Of a stretch of DNA of 64,000 bases, positions 1 to 8,096 are shown one piece after another (positions within the stretch are counted from its first letter, which is position 1; each line of letters opens with the position of its first letter). The stretch comes from an uncultured Microbacterium sp. (GTDB lineage: Bacteria > Actinomycetota > Actinomycetes > Actinomycetales > Microbacteriaceae), in contig CANNEP010000002.1 in NCBI GenBank assembly GCA_947503655.1, forward strand, positions 49,460-113,459, in the 5' to 3' direction. Made by a program: the position numbers and the translations under genes. The notes under the pieces were generated by a model. The model did no database searches. It had not been told where the DNA came from and worked only from the letters and a program-made list of their open reading frames with translations.

Positions 1-1
1 T

Positions 2-391
2 GCAGTTGCCGAGTTCTACGCAGAGCGTGCCCTCGCGCGCGACGCGCAGCGTGGTTCCGACATCCTCGCGTACGCCGCCGAACACACGACCGGAGGCCCG
101 TTCGGGCAGTACCGCGAAGCGGGGCTCGTCGACGAGAGCACCGACGGCCACCGCCTCGTGCCGAACGACGTCGACATTGCCCAGTTCGGCGAGCGGCTGG
201 CGGCCGCTCTCGCTCACACGCACCTGCTGGTGGTGCGTCCCCGCGAGGCAGACGACGCCGCCATCGCAGCGCTCCTGGCCGCTGGCTGGAGCCCTGATGG
301 CATTGTCACGCTGTCACAACTCGTATCGTTTCTCGCGTTTCAGCAGCGCGTCATTTCCGGCCTGCGGGCCGTTCAGGAGGAGATCGCATGA
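2..391 (+). CDS. CMD-domain (carboxymuconolactone decarboxylase-like) protein, 3' end
   Basis: The reading frame is open from the window edge to the stop at 391, giving the last 129 residues of a protein whose start lies upstream. The visible part contains the stretch TTGGPFGQY followed by a helical C-terminus ending in GLRAVQEEIA. This resembles the C-terminal part of the CMD proteins of the Avi_7170 type, which are encoded next to an Avi_7169-type alkylhydroperoxidase-domain protein. That is exactly the gene that follows here, with a 4-nt ATGA overlap. The two products probably work together as an AhpD-like peroxidase or reductase; the substrate is unknown. Family assignment rests on the partial sequence and on the partner gene. 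Confidence 0.75.
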   Translation, partial: AVAEFYAERALARDAQRGSDILAYAAEHTTGGPFGQYREAGLVDESTDGHRLVPNDVDIAQFGERLAAALAHTHLLVVRPREADDAAIAALLAAGWSPDGIVTLSQLVSFLAFQQRVISGLRAVQEEIA

Positions 392-1002
392 CCGCCACGA
401 TTGCCGAGGTGCTGCATCACGAAGCCGAGCACCCGCATGCCTTCACCCGCGGCGAGGTGGGCTGGCTGCCGTGGCTCGAGCCGGTCGCCATCGATGAGCT
501 GACCCCGCGTCACTATCAGGGCCTCGTTGACCGGGCGCGCGATCAGAGCGACTACTTTCGGCTGCTTGCTCGTGACCCCGAGATTCTGCGGGCGCGCACC
601 CTCGTTGACAAAGACATCTTCTACAACGCGAAAGACGGCCTACCCCGCGCCGAGCGCGAACTTGCCGCAGCGGCTGCCTCGCGCGTCAACGGTTGCGTGT
701 TTTGCGCGTCGGTTCACGCGCGCTTCGCAGCGCATTTTTTGAAAGACACCGCTCCCGTCGACGCGCTCCTCGCTGACGGTCTGCTGGCTGATCTCGGCCC
801 GCGCCTCAACGCACTCGTTGAAGCCGCGGCCGCACTCACCGTAGTGCCGACGCGATTCGGCACCGCGGAGGTGACAGCCTTGCGCGACGCCGGTTTCACA
901 ACGGATGAAATCGTCGACATCGTGCATTCGACCGCGTTCTTCAACTGGGCCAACCGCCTGATGTTGTCGATCGGTCGACCGGCAGCACCCGCTGGGGAGT
1001 AG
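388..1002 (+). CDS. Alkylhydroperoxidase-domain (AhpD-like) protein, Avi_7169 type
   Basis: This 204-residue soluble protein has the AhpD redox motif C103-V-F-C106 with a histidine at position 110 (NGCVFCASVH). In AhpD the two cysteines form the catalytic disulfide and the histidine helps in proton relay. The segments ARDPEILRAR and LPRAERELAA upstream of the motif are also typical of the family. The ATG overlaps the stop of the preceding CMD-domain gene, so the two are translationally coupled. A 34-bp perfect palindrome that acts as a shared terminator follows at once. Likely role: peroxide or organic hydroperoxide handling, or a decarboxylase-like reaction. The exact chemistry cannot be read from the sequence. 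Confidence 0.85.
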   Translation: MTATIAEVLHHEAEHPHAFTRGEVGWLPWLEPVAIDELTPRHYQGLVDRARDQSDYFRLLARDPEILRARTLVDKDIFYNAKDGLPRAERELAAAAASRVNGCVFCASVHARFAAHFLKDTAPVDALLADGLLADLGPRLNALVEAAAALTVVPTRFGTAEVTALRDAGFTTDEIVDIVHSTAFFNWANRLMLSIGRPAAPAGE

Positions 1003-1016
1003 GGCACGCCACCAAC

Positions 1017-1050
1017 AAGCGGGGCGGAACCACGTGGTTCCGCCCCGCTT
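1017..1050. terminator. Bidirectional terminator, 34-bp perfect palindrome
   Basis: The two 17-nt halves are exact reverse complements with no loop bases left over (AAGCGGGGCGGAACCAC and its complement). The right arm runs into TTTCTT. It sits between the convergent AhpD-like gene and the AI-2E family gene and can serve both. Its centre is an inverted pair of the over-represented CGGAACC/GGTTCCG heptamer. Confidence 0.9.
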
Positions 1051-1060
1051 TCTTGTGGCC

Positions 1061-2206
1061 TTACGCCGTGACTATCGGCGCGGCGATGGGCTCTTCGTCG
1101 GGGTCGACAACCTTCTCGTCTTGTGCTGGGAAGACGACTTTTTGCACGATGATTAGAATGCTTGCGGCCACCGGAACCGCGACGAGCGCACCGAGCACCT
1201 GACCGATTGCGGCACCGCCGACGGCCGCGATAACGACGAGCGCGCCGGGAATCGACACCGCTTTATTCATGATGCGCGGGCTCAGGATGTATGCCTCAAT
1301 CTGCATGTAGATGAGGTACCAAATCCCGGCGACAATCGCCGTGAGGGGCGAGGCGAGGAGGCAAATGAGCGATATGACGATGGCGGCCGACAGCGTTCCG
1401 ACCATGGGGATCATGGAACCAATAAAGGCGATGAGGGCAAGTAGCGCAGGCATCGGGGCGCCAATGATGAGCATGAGAATGAGGGTCAGCACGCCGTTGA
1501 TCGCGGCTAGGCTCGCTTGGCCGACAACGTAGCGCCCAACCGCGCCAGAGACGTCTTCGACGAGACCGGAGAACCGTTCGCGGTTATACGCCGGCACGAA
1601 GCGTGCTGCCGTCTTCTTCATGGTGCGGAGCGAAGCGATGAAGTACAGCGTGAGAATCAGCACGATGATGACGCCAGTGACACCCGAGGCGATGCCACCG
1701 GTGACGGCGGTCACGCCGCCGAGTAGGCTGAGAATGTTCTGCGGGTCTTGGAAGAACTTCAGCGCATCGTTCAACCCCGAGACGATTTGCTCGCCATAAT
1801 CTTTCTCAATTTTCTTGTACCAATCCGCAGACATGATGTCGTCGACCAAATCGGGTAGTGAGTTCGCGAGGTTTGCGATTTGTTCGACGATGACCGGGAT
1901 GATGGCGATCAGGATGCCAGCGAACACGGCGATCACTCCGAGCACCACGGCGGCGATGGCTGCGGGACGAGGAATCTTGCGTTCCATCGCCGAGACGATC
2001 GGGTCAAGGCCGAGCGAGATGAACAACGCGATGCCGATGTAGAGCAGAACGGTGCCGAGCTGCCCGACGATGCCACCGAGCACGAGCGCCGCGATAACAC
2101 CGAGCGTTGCCAAGAAGCCCCAGACGAACGGCTTCACTCGATGCTTTCCGCTCAGAATCTGATGAGCAACACTGGGCTGCGGCGGCGTCTCGGAGCGCTT
2201 GCGCAT
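1061..2206 (-). CDS. AI-2E family transporter (permease)
   Basis: This 381-residue integral membrane protein has about eight hydrophobic segments. A first pair lies at residues 28-65. A long amphipathic central region follows, with a KKIEKDYGEQIVSGLNDALKF segment around residue 130. A cluster of C-terminal membrane segments contains the PxxGxxxAxxI-type motif MIPMVGTLSAAIV. This layout matches the AI-2E (YhhT/YdiK/PerM) family, whose members export small molecules or act in Na+/H+ exchange; the substrate here is unknown. ATG is preceded by AGGA. The protein ends in an acidic cytoplasmic tail (EKVVDPDEEP). It is transcribed alone, between the 1017-1050 terminator and a 175-nt upstream gap. Confidence 0.88.
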   Translation of the reverse strand: MRKRSETPPQPSVAHQILSGKHRVKPFVWGFLATLGVIAALVLGGIVGQLGTVLLYIGIALFISLGLDPIVSAMERKIPRPAAIAAVVLGVIAVFAGILIAIIPVIVEQIANLANSLPDLVDDIMSADWYKKIEKDYGEQIVSGLNDALKFFQDPQNILSLLGGVTAVTGGIASGVTGVIIVLILTLYFIASLRTMKKTAARFVPAYNRERFSGLVEDVSGAVGRYVVGQASLAAINGVLTLILMLIIGAPMPALLALIAFIGSMIPMVGTLSAAIVISLICLLASPLTAIVAGIWYLIYMQIEAYILSPRIMNKAVSIPGALVVIAAVGGAAIGQVLGALVAVPVAASILIIVQKVVFPAQDEKVVDPDEEPIAAPIVTA

Positions 2207-2369
2207 GAGGGTCCTGTCTATTCCGGAGGTCGGCGTGGTGTTTGCGACCTGGGTTTACGAAGCGGGCCGGTGATCAGCGCATTCCGTCACGCCAGGGTAG
2301 CGCAATGCGGTGCTTGCGACGTGGTGATGTTGTGATGTGCAAACGGCCCCCGTGCGGGTGCGGTCGGGT

Positions 2370-2375
2370 TACGAT
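2370..2375 (+). promoter_or_regulatory. Leaderless -10 element (TACGAT) for the Cys-rich peptide gene
   Basis: TACGAT ends exactly 6 nt before the ATG at 2382, so transcription would begin at or next to the start codon. No ribosome-binding site is visible in the intervening TGCCCC. No clear -35 box is seen. Confidence 0.6.
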
Positions 2376-2381
2376 TGCCCC

Positions 2382-2507
2382 ATGACGACTCCTACTCCTG
2401 CGACGCCGGTTCAGCCTCTGGCTCCCGTTGCGGACGCACTGAACCTGCTGAACATCGAGACTGAAGCTGGCGGCTCCTGCTGCGGCGGCAGTAACTGCTG
2501 CGGTTAA
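2382..2507 (+). CDS. Small Cys-rich peptide ending SCCGGSNCCG
   Basis: This is a 41-residue peptide. The first ~30 residues are Thr/Pro-rich and then amphipathic (MTTPTPATPVQP followed by ALNLLNIETEA). The C-terminus is Gly/Ser/Cys only, SCCGGSNCCG, after a GG pair, and all four cysteines lie in it as two vicinal pairs. Support for a real gene: a TACGAT box at leaderless spacing, a start-to-stop frame confined between two gene units, and a strong terminator 18 nt after the stop. I do not recognise a named family. The layout (leader-like N-terminus, GG, heterocyclisable Cys/Ser/Gly core) fits either a RiPP precursor or a metal-binding peptide. The MFS exporter gene that converges on it may or may not be related. 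Confidence 0.7.
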   Translation: MTTPTPATPVQPLAPVADALNLLNIETEAGGSCCGGSNCCG

Positions 2508-2524
2508 GCGCCAGCGTCGATAAA

Positions 2525-2566
2525 CGAAAAGCGGCGGGTCACCTGTGAGGGTGACCCGCCGCTTTC
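2525..2566. terminator. Bidirectional terminator between the Cys-rich peptide and MFS genes
   Basis: A 16-bp perfect stem (AAAGCGGCGGGTCACC paired with GGTGACCCGCCGCTTT) with a 5-nt loop, flanked by A-rich DNA on the left and TTTCG on the right. It serves the two convergent genes. Confidence 0.9.
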
Positions 2567-2574
2567 GTTGTGTC

Positions 2575-4095
2575 TTAGAGCGGTTGAGTGAGCGGCTCGG
2601 GTTCTGAGGCGGGCATCGCGTCAACATCGTCGGCGGGCTTGCGCACCAGGAAGGCCAGCACAACGATCGGAATCGAAATGAATGCCGCCAACAGGAAGGC
2701 CGTGCGCGTGCCTTCGGCACCAGCCAAGGGTTCCGCAACTCCCGACTCCATAGCCGACGACGTCACGGCAGTCATGACGGTGATGAGCACGGCAACACCC
2801 GCGGCACCAGCCACCTGCTGAATCGTCGAGATGATGGCAGAGCCGTGCGAATAATACTGGCGCTTGAGCGAGCCGAGCGCCGACGTGAACAGCGGTGTGA
2901 AGGCCATAGCCAAACCGATCGACAGGAGCGTCTGTGCCACGACGATGACCCACGCCTGGGTGCTCGGCGTGAGCGCGGTCGCGTAGAACCACAGCACAGC
3001 GCTCGTCAGCATCGTGCCCGGAACCATGAGCACGCGCGGGCCGACAGCGTCATAAATGCGACCGATGACCGGACCGAGCAGACCCATCGCGATGGCGCCC
3101 GGGAGCATCATGAGGCCGGTCTGCTTCGCATCAAACGTCGCAACACCCTGCAGGTACAGCGGCAGTACGGTGAGCGCGCCGAAGAAGCCGAGCGAGAGCA
3201 ACAGCATCATGACGGTTGCGATCGAGAAGTTCTTCGACAGGAAGACGCGGAGATCGAGGAGAGCATCGTTGACGCGCTGGAGTGAAATCTGGCGCCAAAT
3301 GAACAGCGCGAGCGCGACGCCACCGACCGACAGCGCGATCGTCATCGTCAACGTGGAAGCTGCCTGCGCGGCAGCGATCTCAGCGGCCGACGCCGTCGGA
3401 TCTGGGTGTGCGCCACCCACTTGGCTCACGCCGTAGACGAGGCCACCGAAAGCCAATGCCGACAGAATGACGCTCAACACATCGAGCGGTGCCTTCGACG
3501 GGGTGCTGGTGTTGATCATGAACTTGGCGCCGGCGAGCAGCGCGATAATTGCGATCGGCAGCACGACACCGAACACCCAGCGCCAGCCCCACGCGTCAAG
3601 GATGAAACCGGCCATTGTCGGGCCGATGGCTGGTGCGAGCGACATCACGATGCTGACGCGACCCATGAAGCGGCCGCGCGATGCCGGCGGCACCAGGGAC
3701 ATCGTCGTGGTCATGAGCAGCGGCATCATGATGGCCGTACCCGAAGCCTGCACGACGCGAGCGACGAGCAGCATTTCGAAGCCGAGCGCGAGGAAAGCGA
3801 TCGCCGTACCGGCGGTGAACAACCCCATTGCCAGCAGGAACACCTGGCGGGTGGTCAGACGCTGCAGCATGAAGCCGGTCATCGGAATGACGACGGCCAT
3901 CGTGAGCATGAACGCCGTGGTGAGCCACTGGGCGTCGGTCGCGAGAATGCCGAGGTCGTCGATGAGGTGCTTAATCGCCACACCCATCGTGGTTTCGTTC
4001 AAGATCGCGACAAACGCCGCACCGAGCAGCAGCGCGATCAAGCGCGTATCGCGTGGCGACATGGTCGTCACTGGTCCCGTTGTCGGGGAAGTCAT
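2575..4095 (-). CDS. MFS multidrug exporter, DHA2 (EmrB/QacA) family
   Basis: This is a 506-residue protein with about 14 hydrophobic segments. The family motifs are visible: LIALLLGAAFVAILNETT in helix 1 (the D/N-ETT motif of drug:H+ antiporters), and the motif-A region ending in LQRLTTRQVFLLAMG. DHA2 exporters remove drugs or metabolites using the proton gradient. The start is taken at the ATG at 4095, because GGAG lies 6 nt upstream. The in-frame TTG at 4107 overlaps that ribosome-binding site and is unlikely. The gene converges on the Cys-rich peptide gene. Substrate cannot be predicted. Confidence 0.9.
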   Translation of the reverse strand: MTSPTTGPVTTMSPRDTRLIALLLGAAFVAILNETTMGVAIKHLIDDLGILATDAQWLTTAFMLTMAVVIPMTGFMLQRLTTRQVFLLAMGLFTAGTAIAFLALGFEMLLVARVVQASGTAIMMPLLMTTTMSLVPPASRGRFMGRVSIVMSLAPAIGPTMAGFILDAWGWRWVFGVVLPIAIIALLAGAKFMINTSTPSKAPLDVLSVILSALAFGGLVYGVSQVGGAHPDPTASAAEIAAAQAASTLTMTIALSVGGVALALFIWRQISLQRVNDALLDLRVFLSKNFSIATVMMLLLSLGFFGALTVLPLYLQGVATFDAKQTGLMMLPGAIAMGLLGPVIGRIYDAVGPRVLMVPGTMLTSAVLWFYATALTPSTQAWVIVVAQTLLSIGLAMAFTPLFTSALGSLKRQYYSHGSAIISTIQQVAGAAGVAVLITVMTAVTSSAMESGVAEPLAGAEGTRTAFLLAAFISIPIVVLAFLVRKPADDVDAMPASEPEPLTQPL

Positions 4096-4318
4096 ATTTT
4101 TCTCCAAGAAAGTCGCCCGGAGTGGGCTGAGGCCAGTATCAGACGAGGGTCAGACAGTGGTCGGGGGCTATCGTGCTCCAACGAATGTGAAACGAATTCT
4201 GTTCCCACATCCGGGGTCGAAATTGTGTCGTGCCATGATGAGCGCACACACACGGCGAAAAAGGGCAGAAGGGCAACTTTACGTCAGGATTTTCGTCGTC
4301 GCATTGAAAGTGCTGCGC

Positions 4319-4548
4319 ATGAATCGTTCCTCACGGTGGTGGAGGCTTGTCGCCGGGCTCGTCATCGGTGGCGTCGTTGCGGCGCTTGTGATGTTTCTTT
4401 TGGCGTCGGGCTGACATACCAAATCGCAGACACCGACATCCGGACGACGCAGTTTCGCCGCGCGATCGTGGTGCAGTCGCTCTTGGGGTATCTCTTCGGT
4501 GCCATGATCCTCGCCACCGTCATCAACCTGATTTCCGCTCTGGGCTGA
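4319..4548 (+). pseudogene. Remnant of a DUF1345 membrane protein gene (internal deletion and frameshift)
   Basis: Frame one from ATG 4319 gives a DUF1345-like N-terminus, WWRLVAGLVIGGVVAALVM, then stops at 4414. A second frame that overlaps it reads GVGLTYQIADTDIRTTQFRR and then a final membrane helix ending INLISALG at 4548. The second piece matches the conserved C-terminus of DUF1345 proteins (G-M-T-[FY]-Q-V-S-D-T-D). DUF1345 proteins are normally a little over 200 residues, so about 130 middle residues are missing and the ends are out of frame. The junction lies close to 4395-4415. No function is expected. Confidence 0.75.
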
Positions 4549-4601
4549 GTGATCTGCATGACTTGTTTTGTGGTTCCGCCACTCGTGTCTGAACCCCTCG
4601 A

Positions 4602-4607
4602 TAGGGT
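4602..4607 (+). promoter_or_regulatory. Leaderless -10 element (TAGGGT) for the ABC exporter
   Basis: TAGGGT ends 6 nt before the ATG at 4614, so the mRNA should start at the initiation codon. There is no Shine-Dalgarno in CATTGC. Confidence 0.55.
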
Positions 4608-4613
4608 CATTGC

Positions 4614-6704
4614 ATGAGTATGGGTGGCGGTATGGGGCGCGGCGGTGGTGGCGGCGCGTTCCGTGGGGTCGACGCGCAAGCACAGCGACAGGAGAACGCG
4701 AACGCACCTCGTATCGCGGGGTTGCGTGGCCGCATCTTCTCGCTGTTTCGGCCATATCGGGGGCGCATTACCGTCACGATGCTGCTCGTGGTTATCGGTG
4801 CCGGCATTGGCGTGATTCCGCCGCTCATCATTCAACGGATCTTCGACGACGCACTGTTTCCGCCAGCTGGGCACCCTGACATGACGCTGCTGGGCATTCT
4901 GGTGGCCGCGATGGTGGGGTTGTTCATTTTGGGCGCGCTCGTCGGGGTTGCCCAAACATGGTTCACGTCGACCGTCGGTAACGCCGTCACGGGTGACTTG
5001 AGAGTGAGCCTATTTCAGCACCTGCAGTCGATGGAGCTGGGCTTTTTCACCCGCACCAAGACAGGCGTCATTCAGTCGCGCCTGCAGAACGACGTGGGTG
5101 CCGTCAGCGGCGTGCTGACGAACACCGTCACGAGCATTCTCGGCAATACCGTGACGGTGATCGCATCGCTCGTCGCCATGATTCTGATCGACTGGCGACT
5201 CACGCTTCTCGCCGTCGTGCTGATGCCGATTCTGGCGCTCGTGCAGCGTCGTGTCGGGCAGGTGCGTGCCCGCATTGCGGGGCAGACGCAGGAGTCGCTG
5301 AGCGAGCTGAGTGCGATCACGCAAGAGACGCTGAGCGTCTCGGGCATTCTGCTCTCGAAGTCGTTCAATCGGGAGCGCACCGAGAGCGACCGTTATCGCG
5401 CAGAAAACAGCAACCAGGTGCGATTGCAGGTCAAGCGCGCGATGAGCGGCCAAGGCTTTTTCACGGTCGTTCAGGTGTTGATGGCCAGTGTGCCCGCGGT
5501 CGTTTACCTCGTCGCCGGGTGGCTCCTGACCGGTGGGTCTGGGGTTATTACCGCCGGAACCATTGTGGCGTTCACGACGGTGCAGGCGCGGTTGTTGCAA
5601 CCGCTCATGGGGCTCATGCGCGTCGCGCTCGACATTCAGACGTCGTCTGCCGTGTTCGCGCGCATTTTTGAGTACCTCGATCTCAAGCCCGCGATCACCG
5701 ATGCGCCCGACGCCATCACGGTCGCCGAGGCGCCCGGCCCAATAGGGCGCATCGAATTTCAGGATGTGCAGTTTCGGTATCCAGACGCCTCGGAAGACCT
5801 CGCGCCAACGCTGCGCGGTATCTCTTTCGTTGCTGAGCCCGGCCAGCACGTCGCGTTTGTGGGGCCGAGTGGTGCGGGTAAATCCACTGTGCTGTATCTG
5901 GCCCCCCGCTTCTATGAGGCGACCGCTGGTTCCGTGATGTTCTCTGGTGCCGACGTGCGCGAGCTCATCCAGGATTCGATCATCGACCACGTCGGCATCG
6001 TGTCGCAGGAGACGTATCTCTTTCACGCGACGATTCGCGAGAACCTGCGGTACGCGAAGCCCGACGCCAGCGACGCCGACGTCGAAGAGGCGTGCCGAGC
6101 GGCCAACATTCACCACGTTATCGAGAGTTTCGAGCACGGCTACGACACGGTCGTAGGGGAGCGTGGCTATCGTCTGTCCGGGGGCGAAAAGCAGCGCATT
6201 GCCATTGCGCGTGTTCTCTTGAAAGACCCGCCGGTGATTCTGTTGGACGAGGCAACGAGCGCGCTCGACACCGTCTCTGAGCGCGTCGTGCAAGAGGCGC
6301 TTGATGAGGCGTCGCGTGGGCGCACCACGCTGTCGATCGCGCACCGGCTATCGACTGTGATTCACGCCGACGTCATTCACGTCATTCAGGCGGGTCTCAT
6401 CGTTGAATCGGGCACGCACAGTGAGCTGATCGCGCAGGGTGGTCTCTACGCCGAGCTGGCGGCGCAGCAGATTGCGGCGTCGCGCATTTTGGATGACGAC
6501 GAGCCGCTGGGCGTTGTCGGCAAGGTCGCGGGCCGCCGCGCCGATCGCGCGCCTGACCCGTCCGCCGAGCCTGGCGCTGAGGCGACGGCCGGTGCCACCT
6601 TTGGTGCCGCGCTCGGCTTCACGGCGCCCCGGCCCGGTGGGCGTACCGACGCTGAAGCCACCGGAGACCTCGACACTGGAACCATCAGAGTCGACCCGCA
6701 GTAG
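4614..6704 (+). CDS. ABC exporter, fused permease-ATPase (MdlB/MsbA type)
   Basis: This 696-residue half-transporter begins with a Gly-rich tail (MSMGGGMGRGGGGG). It continues with an exporter-type membrane domain of six helices (about residues 40-340) and a nucleotide-binding domain. Visible ATPase motifs are Walker A GPSGAGKST near residue 416, the signature LSGGEKQR near 521, and Walker B VILLDEATSAL near 541, followed by the H-loop in SIAHRLSTV. A 60-residue Ala/Pro/Gly-rich extension follows the ATPase. It should form a homodimer, or pair with another half-transporter elsewhere, to export a lipid, peptide or drug. It stands alone, directly after the DUF1345 remnant. Confidence 0.92.
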   Translation: MSMGGGMGRGGGGGAFRGVDAQAQRQENANAPRIAGLRGRIFSLFRPYRGRITVTMLLVVIGAGIGVIPPLIIQRIFDDALFPPAGHPDMTLLGILVAAMVGLFILGALVGVAQTWFTSTVGNAVTGDLRVSLFQHLQSMELGFFTRTKTGVIQSRLQNDVGAVSGVLTNTVTSILGNTVTVIASLVAMILIDWRLTLLAVVLMPILALVQRRVGQVRARIAGQTQESLSELSAITQETLSVSGILLSKSFNRERTESDRYRAENSNQVRLQVKRAMSGQGFFTVVQVLMASVPAVVYLVAGWLLTGGSGVITAGTIVAFTTVQARLLQPLMGLMRVALDIQTSSAVFARIFEYLDLKPAITDAPDAITVAEAPGPIGRIEFQDVQFRYPDASEDLAPTLRGISFVAEPGQHVAFVGPSGAGKSTVLYLAPRFYEATAGSVMFSGADVRELIQDSIIDHVGIVSQETYLFHATIRENLRYAKPDASDADVEEACRAANIHHVIESFEHGYDTVVGERGYRLSGGEKQRIAIARVLLKDPPVILLDEATSALDTVSERVVQEALDEASRGRTTLSIAHRLSTVIHADVIHVIQAGLIVESGTHSELIAQGGLYAELAAQQIAASRILDDDEPLGVVGKVAGRRADRAPDPSAEPGAEATAGATFGAALGFTAPRPGGRTDAEATGDLDTGTIRVDPQ

Positions 6705-6796
6705 CGTGCGGTGACCGCGAATGCGGCGCGCCAGCATTGGACGACGCGCACGTGCGAATCAGACCGGCATCGCCCGGAGAATTGTGGGCCGCGGCG

Positions 6797-7783
6797 TCAG
6801 ACCCACGCGACAACGCGGTCGTACACCTCACCGATCATCGGTGCGTCGGGATTGTTCGGGTTCGCCGGTGACTGCGTGAGGAGTGCGCGGTCTTCGGCCG
6901 TCGGCTTGAGTGTTCGTGCGAACGTGCCGAGGAGTGCTCGCGACTCGGGCGCCAGGTCAAAGATGCCGGCCAGGCGGGGGAGATCCATGCGGAGAATCTG
7001 CGTCGTGCGTGCCGCAGTCGCTTCAGCCGAGGTCTCGCGGAGAACAGCCAGCCCCGCCGCCATTTGCTCAACGCAATCGGCGAACACGCGAGGGTCTGCC
7101 TCACGCTGCGTGATGCTCGAGCCGTCGTTACGAATGCGCCACTCCACGACGACCTCATCGAGCAGATCAATGCCCTGCGCAGCCGCATACAGTCGCTGGG
7201 CGACAACCTGGTCTTCGTACAGCACGCTTTCGGGAAAACGCACGCCAGTGCGCGTCCACAGGGCATGGCGGCTGACCTTCGACCACGCCACGATATTGCC
7301 AACAACCGCGGGGTGGTCGGCGAGCGTGACACCAGAGCGTGCCGGCGTCACCGATGCCCGCACCCATGGCTGCACGTCACCACACACCCACGCACCATCA
7401 ACCTCACGAAGCCGCACGTAGGTTCCGACAGCCATCTCGCTACCCGACGATTCGAGGCTCGCGACCATGTGTTCGAGCGCCTCGGGGCGCATCACATCAT
7501 CGGCATCTAAGAACGCGACGTACTCGGTGTCAACGAGCGACAGCCCGTGGTTGCGGGCAGCGCCGAGCCCGAGCGAGTCGGGGTGCCAGATGGCGTGGAA
7601 CCGCGCGTCAGTATCGGCGTAGCGGCGAAAGATCGCACCGGTTTCATCGATCGATCCGTCGTCGATCAGAACGGCGCGGAACCGCGGCTCAGTTTGCGCG
7701 AGCAGAGAGTCGAGCGCGGCGGGTGCGAGTGTCGCAATGTCGCGGCCAGCGACGATAACGGTGACGACGGCGGAAGACACCAT
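6797..7783 (-). CDS. Glycosyltransferase family 2
   Basis: This 328-residue protein has a GT-A fold N-terminus. The nucleotide-sugar binding loop LIDDGSIDETG has Asp41-Asp42, and the metal-binding FLDADDVMRP has the DXD-type residues 93-96. GLGAARNHG around residues 72-80 is another family hallmark. There is no membrane segment or signal peptide, so it probably acts at the inner face of the membrane on cell-wall teichoic, rhamnan or exopolysaccharide intermediates. ATG is preceded by AGGA. It is convergent with the ABC exporter and divergent from the gcv operon. The acceptor cannot be predicted. Confidence 0.88.
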   Translation of the reverse strand: MVSSAVVTVIVAGRDIATLAPAALDSLLAQTEPRFRAVLIDDGSIDETGAIFRRYADTDARFHAIWHPDSLGLGAARNHGLSLVDTEYVAFLDADDVMRPEALEHMVASLESSGSEMAVGTYVRLREVDGAWVCGDVQPWVRASVTPARSGVTLADHPAVVGNIVAWSKVSRHALWTRTGVRFPESVLYEDQVVAQRLYAAAQGIDLLDEVVVEWRIRNDGSSITQREADPRVFADCVEQMAAGLAVLRETSAEATAARTTQILRMDLPRLAGIFDLAPESRALLGTFARTLKPTAEDRALLTQSPANPNNPDAPMIGEVYDRVVAWV

Positions 7784-7849
7784 CTGATCCTATGGCCGAA
7801 GGTTGGTGCTGGGGTCGCCTGCGGCTCACGGAACCCGGACGGTTACCGG

Positions 7850-7855
7850 TATGCT
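7850..7855 (+). promoter_or_regulatory. Putative -10 box (TATGCT) for the gcv operon
   Basis: TATGCT lies about 30 nt upstream of the first riboswitch aptamer, which is the right place for the promoter that transcribes it. A consensus -35 is not evident at 17 nt. Confidence 0.45.
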
Positions 7856-7883
7856 GGAACCACAATCGAACACGACCCATGGC

Positions 7884-8054
7884 CCGCGCGGGAGAGTCCA
7901 CCACGGACACCGAAGGAGCAAGCCTCCCCGCCAATCTCTCAGGTCCGCGTACCGCGAAGGTCTGGTCACTCTGAAAAGCGATCCCGCTGGGATCCGCCGA
8001 CGGTGAAAGCGCGCACGCGTGAAACTCTCAGGCTCATGACAGAGGGGGAGTCTG
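7884..8054 (+). promoter_or_regulatory. Tandem glycine riboswitch (gcvT element)
   Basis: Two consecutive glycine aptamers are readable. Aptamer 1 begins CGCGCGGGAGAG, has the conserved CACCGAAGGAGCAA core and AATCTCTCAGG, and ends with CTCTGAAAAG near 7978. Aptamer 2 follows with CGCCGACGG, GTGAAACTCTCAGG and GACAGAGGGGG, ending near 8054. A weak GC hairpin (GGGTACC/GGTGCCC) and the ribosome-binding site AGGAGAG lie between it and the gcvT start. In other bacteria this element turns on glycine cleavage genes when glycine is abundant. The mechanism of the expression platform here is not obvious. Confidence 0.95.
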
Positions 8055-8096
8055 GGGTACCGACCGGTGCCCTGGCGACCCATTGTCAGGAGAGAG

